Assembly: GCA_946886875.1 (NCBI GenBank)
Contig: CAMPJN010000093.1
Span: forward strand, 1-11,577
Direction: 5' to 3'
From: an uncultured Pseudomonas sp.
Lineage (GTDB): Bacteria; Pseudomonadota; Gammaproteobacteria; Pseudomonadales; Pseudomonadaceae
Length of the DNA stretch: 11,577 nucleotides
Of this stretch, positions 6,430 to 11,577 are shown piece after piece. The notes beneath the pieces were generated by a model. The model saw only the letters and a program-made list of their open reading frames with translations, was not told where the DNA came from and searched no databases. Made by a program: the position numbers and the translations under genes. The number at the start of each line of letters is the position of its first letter. The stretch's first letter is position 1.

Positions 6430-9316
6430 AATCACTGTCGAGCTGCAGCTGAGTGGCCACGCGGCCATCGGCTTGCGCCTGGCCCAGGTTAGCATCCAGC
6501 AGGTAGACGCGGGCGTCCGGTAAGCCGCCGCGATCAACCAGGTAGTCCTTGATTTCGGCCGCCCGCGCCTGGGCCAGTCGGCGTTGCAGCGCCGCGCTTT
6601 TTTCCCAGAAGCGCAGCAGCCCTTCACGCAGTTTGTCGCTGCGCTCCTGCTCATCCAGGTCCGCCCATTCGGCCGGTGGTTGTTGCTTCAGACGGGTGCG
6701 GTAGATGCCTTCGAGCAAGGACGCTTTTTCCTCTTCCGGCACCTGCAACAGGCTGGCCTCCGCCGGCACCGTATCGCCGCGGCGTTGCAGGATGCGGTAG
6801 TAAGTGCGCTGGTATTCGCGTTGCAGGCGCTGCTCGGCCAGCGGCGGCCCATCGCTGCTCTGCGCGCTCACGCCCTGTACTTCCAAACGCAGCGCCGGGC
6901 GCTCCTTCAAAGCGCTGGCCAGGGTGTCCAGTACGCGCTGGGCATCGCCGTCCAGTTCGCTGCTGCCGGCGCTGAAATGCACGCTGCTGAGGTCTATATC
7001 CGAGCCGCCGGCGACCAGCCCACCAATAAATTTGAAGGGCGCCTGGGCCGCGCGCAGTACCAGATTGCGCAGAGTCTTCCAGACGATCGGCATGACGCTG
7101 AACTGCGGGTTATTGAGGTCGCCGCTAACCGGCAGGCTCAGAGCGATCTTGCCCTCGGTATCCTTGAGCAAAGCCACCGCCAGGCGGATCGGCAGGTCGA
7201 CCGCGCTGGGGCTGTCGACTTTCTCGCCGAGTTGCAGTTGTTCGACCACCACGCTGTTCTCGGCATTCAGCTGGCCCTGGCTGATGCGGTAATGCAGGTC
7301 CAGGCTGAGCCGGCCCTTGCGGATGCGATAGCCGGCGAATTTACCGGAGTAGGGCGTCAGGGTGGTCAGTTCGAGCTGCTTGAATTGGGTATGGATATCC
7401 AGGCGTTCCAGCGGATCGAAGGGGTTCAGGCTGCCCTTGATGCTGACCGGTGCGTAGCGGTCGACCTTGCCGGCGATGTTCACGCTGGAAGGCGCCTGGC
7501 TGCGGTTGTCGAGGGTGCCGATGCGCCCGTTGAGCTGCTGGATCGCGGTGGCGAAATTGGGAGTCAGGCTGAAATCGGCGAAATTCGCCGAGCCGTCCTG
7601 CAAGGTCACTTCGCCGATGCGGATCGCCAGGGGCGGGCTCGCCGTTTGCGCAGCCGGTGCGGGCTGCGCGATGCCAGCGGCGGGAGCCGCTATGACCAAC
7701 TCGCCCAGATTGGTGCTGAGGTCTTCGTTGATGATAAAGCGCACATAGGGTTGGCTCAGCTGCACCTTGTCGATGTTCAGGCGGTCGCCATGCTGGTAGT
7801 TGATACCGAGCAGGTCGAGCTGTTGCCAGCGCAGGAAGTCGCGCTCCTTGATGGTGTCCAGGGTGTGCAGTTGATTGACCTGGGCCTTGCCGTTGACGCT
7901 GAAAGCCAAGGGCTCGGTGCTGGTGAGTTGTACCTCGAGATCGCTGTCGAGCAGGCCGCTGCGTAGCTCAAGATGGACGAAAGGGCTGAGATAGGCCTGG
8001 GCCACACGCAAGTCGATGGCCTGGCTGCTGATCTTGAGGCTGGCGCTGGTCGGGTTTAGCTGCACCTGGCCCTCGGCTTTTATTTTGCCCTGCTTGCCCA
8101 GGCCGCTATCCAGCTTGAGGCCAAAGGGCGAGGTGCCGAGGCTGTCGAAGTTGCTCAGGTCGAGGTTCAGCGGGCCTACTTCAAGGGCCACGGGTTGCTG
8201 CGGCACGCGGTCGGCCAAGTGGATTCGATAGTCGCGCAGTTGCACATCGCGCAGCACGACTTGCCAGGGCTTGCTGGGGTTGGCGGGATCCGCGGCTGGC
8301 GCTGCCTGTAGGGTTTCGGCGGGGGCGAACAGCTTTTGCCAATCCAGCTGGCCATCGGCTTCGCGCGCGGCCCAGGTTTCCAATTGCTGGCTGCGAACCT
8401 TGCCGACCACGACCTGCTGCTTGGCCAGGTCGACGCTGGTTTCGCTGATTTGTAGCTGTGCCAGCTTGAGCAGTTGCTGGCCATCGATGGTCTTGAGGGC
8501 GAGAGGCGCAACCTCCAGCTGGATATTGTTCAGCAATAGCTCGGTGCGCTCGCTCAGGCTGAAGCGGTAATCGGTGGCTAGGTTGAAGGCGCCTGCTTCC
8601 AGGGCCAGAGGCACGGCATCGCGGACATAGGGCCAGAAGGCTTTCATCTGCCCATCGCTGACTTTGAGGCTGCCGCTGGAGGCGATCGGCACCAGGCTGA
8701 GGGTACCGCTCCAGTCGATACGGCCACCGGTGGGGCCGGTAGCGACCAGGGTCAACTCGGCGTTGTCGTCGGGCAAGGTGCTGAGGTTGTGCAACTCGAA
8801 ACTGAGGTCGTCATAGAGGAATTCGATCGGCTCGCTGGGGCGCAGATCGCGAAAATGCAGGTTGCCGCCGCTCAGTTCGATCCGCTCGATCCGCAGCGGG
8901 AAGGGCTGCGTCGGCTCAGGGGCCGGTTCGCCGGGGGTTGGTAGCTTGAATAGTTGGCTCAGGTTGAGCGTGCCGTCCTTGGCGAACAGCAACTGGCTAT
9001 GGGGTTTATCCAACTCGATCGCGTCCAGATGCAGAGCGCCGCGCCATAGGCTGTCGAGTTGCAGATTGGCGTAGAAACGTTCGAAGGCAATCTGCGCTCG
9101 GTTCGCTTCGCCGATGTGCAGGCCCCATAGGCTGAGTTCCAGGCTGAAAGGGTTGACCTGCAAGCGCTGCAAGCTGGCCGGCGCGTTGGTGTATTGCGCC
9201 AGTTGCTGGTTGGCGATGCGCAGGCCGATACCCGGCAGGATCAGGAAACCCAGCAAGCTGTAGAAGGCGACGGCGATCAGCAGGGCGCTGGCGGCGCGTT
9301 TGATTCCTTTACTCAT
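6428..9316 (-). CDS. DUF748 (AsmA-like) envelope protein with OmpA-like C-terminal region
   Basis: The 962-residue protein has one N-terminal membrane anchor (about 10-32, ALLIAVAFYSLLGFLILPGIG). A very long periplasmic region follows, built of repeated beta-strand units (LSLWGLHIGEANRAQIAF, LQLDSLWRGALHLDAIELDKP), typical of DUF748/AsmA-like proteins. Such proteins are thought to form hydrophobic beta grooves between inner and outer membrane, and some relatives move phospholipids; applying that role here is inference. From about residue 772 the sequence turns OmpA-like: VHFSAGSSELDGDAQRVLDTLA, then LRLEVQG. A charged helical insertion of about 90 residues comes next, then LAQARAAEIKDYLVDRGG and RVYLLDA. 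The start is the ATG at 9316, with GGAAGA 10 nt upstream. It is the first gene of a tight minus-strand run with two DUF2845 genes. The 89 bp to the upstream methyltransferase gene holds only a weak 5-bp stem and no clear promoter match. Confidence 0.9.
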   Translation of the reverse strand: MSKGIKRAASALLIAVAFYSLLGFLILPGIGLRIANQQLAQYTNAPASLQRLQVNPFSLELSLWGLHIGEANRAQIAFERFYANLQLDSLWRGALHLDAIELDKPHSQLLFAKDGTLNLSQLFKLPTPGEPAPEPTQPFPLRIERIELSGGNLHFRDLRPSEPIEFLYDDLSFELHNLSTLPDDNAELTLVATGPTGGRIDWSGTLSLVPIASSGSLKVSDGQMKAFWPYVRDAVPLALEAGAFNLATDYRFSLSERTELLLNNIQLEVAPLALKTIDGQQLLKLAQLQISETSVDLAKQQVVVGKVRSQQLETWAAREADGQLDWQKLFAPAETLQAAPAADPANPSKPWQVVLRDVQLRDYRIHLADRVPQQPVALEVGPLNLDLSNFDSLGTSPFGLKLDSGLGKQGKIKAEGQVQLNPTSASLKISSQAIDLRVAQAYLSPFVHLELRSGLLDSDLEVQLTSTEPLAFSVNGKAQVNQLHTLDTIKERDFLRWQQLDLLGINYQHGDRLNIDKVQLSQPYVRFIINEDLSTNLGELVIAAPAAGIAQPAPAAQTASPPLAIRIGEVTLQDGSANFADFSLTPNFATAIQQLNGRIGTLDNRSQAPSSVNIAGKVDRYAPVSIKGSLNPFDPLERLDIHTQFKQLELTTLTPYSGKFAGYRIRKGRLSLDLHYRISQGQLNAENSVVVEQLQLGEKVDSPSAVDLPIRLAVALLKDTEGKIALSLPVSGDLNNPQFSVMPIVWKTLRNLVLRAAQAPFKFIGGLVAGGSDIDLSSVHFSAGSSELDGDAQRVLDTLASALKERPALRLEVQGVSAQSSDGPPLAEQRLQREYQRTYYRILQRRGDTVPAEASLLQVPEEEKASLLEGIYRTRLKQQPPAEWADLDEQERSDKLREGLLRFWEKSAALQRRLAQARAAEIKDYLVDRGGLPDARVYLLDANLGQAQADGRVATQLQLDSD

Positions 9317-9405
9317 AACAACGTCGTCTTCCGATGAGAAATGCCTTTGAGTATGGCATGTGCCTTCAGTTCAGCAGGCCCGGTTTAATGGGATTTGTGA
9401 GCTGT

Positions 9406-10422
9406 TTAGAACTGCAGAATCAGGGTCTTTAGCGGCGGCTGGCCGTCCATGGAGGGGAAGTCTGCCGCGGGTGTCAGTGTCTGACAATCGCGCACCGGGC
9501 GACCAAGTTTTTCCGCGCAGCGCAGCACCTGTTCGCGCCAGTCGCTCAAGGCGACCTTCGCCAGGTTGTTGCAGCAGATCAGCACGCCGTCGTCGGCGGT
9601 GGCGAGCAGCGCCGGCTTGAGCAGGCTCTGATAGTCGCGCAGCAGGTCGACGGTGCCGAAGGCGCTTTTGGCCCAGGCCGGCGGGTCGAGAAATACCAGA
9701 TCGAACTGGCGTTGTTCGAGGCGTGGGTAGGACGGTAATTTTTGCCCGCGGCGCGCGCTGATCGGCAGGCCGGCCAGTTGGCGAATCGCCGGGAAATAGT
9801 CCGACTGGATAAATTGCATGGGCGGCAGCGTTGGGTTGAGCGCGCCGTTCTCGCGGCCGACCGCCAGGTTGCCTTCGGCGAAATCCAGATTGACCACTTC
9901 GCTGGCGCCGCCAGCCGCGGCGCTAAGGCCGACGCCGCAGGTATAGGCGAACAGGTTGAGTACCGACTTGCCGGCGCTGTGTTGCTTGACCCAGCCGCGG
10001 GCGTTGCGCAGATCGAGAAACAGCAGCGGGTCCTGGCCCGCGTGGCGACCACGTACACGGTAGTTCAGGCCCCATTCGTGGCCGATCAGATCCTCCAGGG
10101 CGGCGGGTTCGGCCTGGTAAATCGGGTCGCTACGGTCGATCCGCGAGTTGCCCAGGGAGCGGTCGTTATAGACCAGCGCCAAGGGTGTCTCGAGGGCTTG
10201 ATTGCATTGCGCGGCCAGTTGCAGCAACTCGTCGCGGCCCAGGCTCTGGTGGAAGCTTTGCACCAAAAGTTGCGGGCCGTAGCGGTCGATGGTCAGGCCG
10301 CCGGCGCCTTCCTGGCTGCCGTGAAACAGGCGATAGCAGTCGGTGCCTTGGCTGTGCAGCTCGGCGAGCAGGTCTTGGCGGTTATTCAGGGCGGCGCGCA
10401 GCGCCTGGTCGAGAGCGGGCAT
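9406..10422 (-). CDS. Class I SAM-dependent methyltransferase, RlmI-like
   Basis: The 338-residue protein has the fold pattern of the RlmI/RlmK-type family, whose characterised members methylate cytosine or guanine in 23S rRNA. Visible motifs are GQDPLLFLDLRNARG (129-143), SAM motif I VLNLFAYTCGVGLSAAAGGA (154-173), the acidic residue in VVNLD (180) that should hold the SAM ribose, and the catalytic-type motif FLDPPAWAKSAFG (244-256). ICCNNLAKV follows further on. The first 110 residues (GGLTIDRYGPQLLVQSF, LVYNDRS) match the linker domain of RlmI-like enzymes, but there is no clear full PUA domain at the N-terminus. The exact RNA base is not predictable from sequence. The ATG at 10422 has only a weak GAG about 9 nt upstream, so the start is less certain than the frame. 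It is probably transcribed from the region holding the REP-like repeats. Confidence 0.87.
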   Translation of the reverse strand: MPALDQALRAALNNRQDLLAELHSQGTDCYRLFHGSQEGAGGLTIDRYGPQLLVQSFHQSLGRDELLQLAAQCNQALETPLALVYNDRSLGNSRIDRSDPIYQAEPAALEDLIGHEWGLNYRVRGRHAGQDPLLFLDLRNARGWVKQHSAGKSVLNLFAYTCGVGLSAAAGGASEVVNLDFAEGNLAVGRENGALNPTLPPMQFIQSDYFPAIRQLAGLPISARRGQKLPSYPRLEQRQFDLVFLDPPAWAKSAFGTVDLLRDYQSLLKPALLATADDGVLICCNNLAKVALSDWREQVLRCAEKLGRPVRDCQTLTPAADFPSMDGQPPLKTLILQF

Positions 10423-10489
10423 GCGCGGCGGCTCGGGAAGAGAAAGGCGCGCAGTTTACCAAGAAAAGCGTCGGGTTTCGGGTCGGCGT

Positions 10490-10664
10490 GTAGGGCGGGT
10501 GCAACCCGCCAAGGTTGGCGGGTTCACGGGATTGCGGTCGTTGAGCAACGGGTAGGTTGGCGCTGACGCAGGAAGCCCAGCATTGCGGTCGAACGGTCAT
10601 GCCTCGTTGGGCTTCGCGGAGCTCAGCCAGCGTGGCCCGGCCCAACCTACGGTGCCCACCCTAC
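10490..10664. repeat. REP/REPIN-like palindromic repeat cluster
   Basis: The 256 bp between the acetyltransferase and methyltransferase genes has no gene and is dominated by nested inverted repeats. GTAG at 10490 heads a 7-bp hairpin, GGCGGGT-GCA-ACCCGCC (10494-10510). A second GGCGGGTT arm (10517-10524) can pair alternatively with the same ACCCGCC. A second GTAG (10552-10555) begins GTAGGTTGG (10552-10560), matched by CCAACCTAC (10642-10650). Inside it, GCTGA/TCAGC (10562-10566, 10623-10627) and GAAGCCCA/TGGGCTTC (10572-10579, 10608-10615) also pair. A second CTAC ends at 10664. ATTGCGGTCG occurs twice, at 10531 and 10582. GTAG heads followed by hairpins, in opposed pairs, are typical of Pseudomonas REP sequences moved by RAYT transposases. 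No RAYT gene lies in the window. The cluster lies directly downstream of the acetyltransferase stop codon and may act as its 3' end. Confidence 0.75.
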
Positions 10665-10678
10665 GCGGGAGGCGTGGT

Positions 10679-11577
10679 TTACCCGCGTTCAATCGCCAAA
10701 GCCACGCCCTGCCCGCCGCCGATGCACAGGGTAGCCAGGCCTTTCTTGGCGTCGCGTTTGATCATTTCATGCAACAGGGTTACCAGCACCCGGCAGCCGG
10801 AGCCGCCGATGGGGTGGCCAAGGGCGATGGCGCCGCCGTTGACGTTGACCTTGCTCGCATCCCAACCCAGCTCCTTGCCGACTGCCAGGGCCTGGGCGGC
10901 GAAAGCTTCGTTGGCTTCGATCAGGTCCAATTGCTGCAGCTCCCAGCCGGCCTTTGCCAGGCAGCGCTGGGTCGCGCTGACCGGGCCGATGCCCATGATC
11001 GCCGGGTCGACGCCGGCATTGGCGTAGCCGGCGATGCGCGCTAGTACCGGCAAACCCATGGCCTTGGCTTTGGCCGCGCTCATCAGCAGCACCGCGGCGG
11101 CGCCGTCGTTGAGGCTGGAGGCATTGCCGGCGGTGACGCTGCCGTCCTTCTTGAACGCCGGCTTGAGTTTGCCCAGGGACTCGGCGGTAGTGCCGGCGCG
11201 CGGTTGTTCGTCGGTGGCGAAGGCTACGGGCTCGCCCTTGCGCTGCTGGATCATGATCGGGGTGATTTCGTCGGCGAAGCGCCCGGCTTCGATGGCGGCG
11301 CAGGCTTTCTGCTGCGAGGCGGCGGCGAAGGCGTCCTGGGCTTCACGGCTGATGCCGTACTTGTCCACCAGGTTCTCGGCGGTGATGCCCATATGGTAGT
11401 CGTTGAACGCATCCCACAGGCCGTCGCTGATCATGGTATCGACCAGCTTGGCGTGGCCCATGCGCAGGCCGGTGCGCGCGCCGGGCATGACGTAGGGGGC
11501 CAGGCTCATGTTCTCCATGCCACCGGCGATGATCACCTCGGCGTCGCCGCAGCGGATCGCCTGGGCGCCCAGGTGCA
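10679..11577 (-). CDS. atoB: Acetyl-CoA C-acetyltransferase (thiolase), 5' end missing
   Basis: This enzyme condenses two acetyl-CoA to acetoacetyl-CoA, or runs the reverse thiolysis, in short-chain fatty acid, ketone-body or polyhydroxybutyrate metabolism in the cytoplasm. About 299 of the usual 393 or so residues are present. The frame is open to the window edge ([14 protein letters not shown] before [10 protein letters not shown]), so the GTG at 11536 is not a true start. Visible motifs are [37 protein letters not shown] and EANEAFAAQ. The catalytic histidine is in GHPIGGSG (10814-10816) and the C-terminal catalytic cysteine is in CIGGGQG (10724-10726). The nucleophilic cysteine of the N-terminal half should lie just outside the window. 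The symbol is given by resemblance to Pseudomonas AtoB; phbA-type naming is also possible. The stop codon is followed after 14 bp by the REP-like repeats. Confidence 0.93.
   Translation of the reverse strand, partial: HLGAQAIRCGDAEVIIAGGMENMSLAPYVMPGARTGLRMGHAKLVDTMISDGLWDAFNDYHMGITAENLVDKYGISREAQDAFAAASQQKACAAIEAGRFADEITPIMIQQRKGEPVAFATDEQPRAGTTAESLGKLKPAFKKDGSVTAGNASSLNDGAAAVLLMSAAKAKAMGLPVLARIAGYANAGVDPAIMGIGPVSATQRCLAKAGWELQQLDLIEANEAFAAQALAVGKELGWDASKVNVNGGAIALGHPIGGSGCRVLVTLLHEMIKRDAKKGLATLCIGGGQGVALAIERG

Noticed and set aside
6418..6654. N-terminal extension of DUF2845 paralogue A upstream of 6417
   Set aside because: It overlaps the DUF748 gene in another frame and would bury the clear signal peptide; the ATG at 6417 has its own ribosome site.
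6584..7966. A 460-codon open frame on the plus strand, opposite the DUF748 gene
   Set aside because: It is the complement of a long high-GC gene. Its translation is alanine/glutamine/leucine-rich with no domain, signal or ribosome site, and the minus-strand protein has clear family features.
9336..9364. A small ATGCC/GGCAT stem between the methyltransferase and DUF748 genes as a terminator
   Set aside because: Only a 5-bp stem with a 9-nt loop and a short, interrupted T run; too weak to call.
9742..10566. A 274-codon open frame on the plus strand, opposite the methyltransferase gene and running into the repeats
   Set aside because: A shadow of the SAM-methyltransferase frame; it extends into palindromic repeats and has no recognisable protein motif.
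1..11577. Search for a defence system, phage, mobile element, CRISPR array or toxin-antitoxin pair
   Set aside because: All long frames are accounted for by housekeeping, envelope or metabolic families; no integrase, transposase, nuclease, repeat-spacer array or small toxin-like pair was seen.

Overview
This GC-rich window looks like a piece of a Pseudomonas (or close gammaproteobacterial) chromosome. The evidence is the codon usage, the gene families, GTAG-headed REP-like repeats, and the order pnp, BON-domain gene, csbD-like gene, which I recall from Pseudomonas genomes. There is no sign of a plasmid, phage, insertion sequence, CRISPR array, tRNA or rRNA. Both ends cut through genes.

Plus-strand half (1-4285). 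The 3' seven-eighths of pnp (polynucleotide phosphorylase) ends at a strong intrinsic terminator. Next comes a gene for a membrane protein with an N-terminal B-box-like zinc-binding region, about six membrane segments and a helical, TPR-like tail. A 207-bp intergenic region follows. It carries a textbook-looking sigma-54 promoter layout: a long upstream inverted repeat, an IHF-type match, then a -24/-12 element. It drives a periplasmic BON-domain protein and, 69 bp later, a CsbD-family stress protein. A 14-bp-stem terminator closes this unit and also faces the convergent unit.

Minus-strand half (4289-11577). Reading leftward: the 5'-truncated end of an acetyl-CoA acetyltransferase gene; a REP/REPIN-like repeat cluster; a class I SAM-dependent RlmI-like methyltransferase; and then a closely packed run. 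That run is a 962-residue DUF748 (AsmA-like) envelope protein with an OmpA-like C-terminal region, two tandem 99-residue secreted DUF2845 paralogues (gaps of 10 and 16 bp), and a rhomboid-family intramembrane serine protease with a helical C-terminal extension (58-bp gap). These four could be one transcript ending at the shared terminator.

Themes: RNA metabolism (pnp, methyltransferase), envelope and stress functions (BON, CsbD, DUF748, DUF2845, rhomboid), and central acetyl-CoA metabolism. I do not see a convincing undescribed multi-gene system. The points most worth following up are the sigma-54/IHF/inverted-repeat control region before the BON-csbD unit, the compact DUF748-DUF2845-DUF2845-rhomboid envelope cluster, and the B-box/membrane/TPR-like protein.
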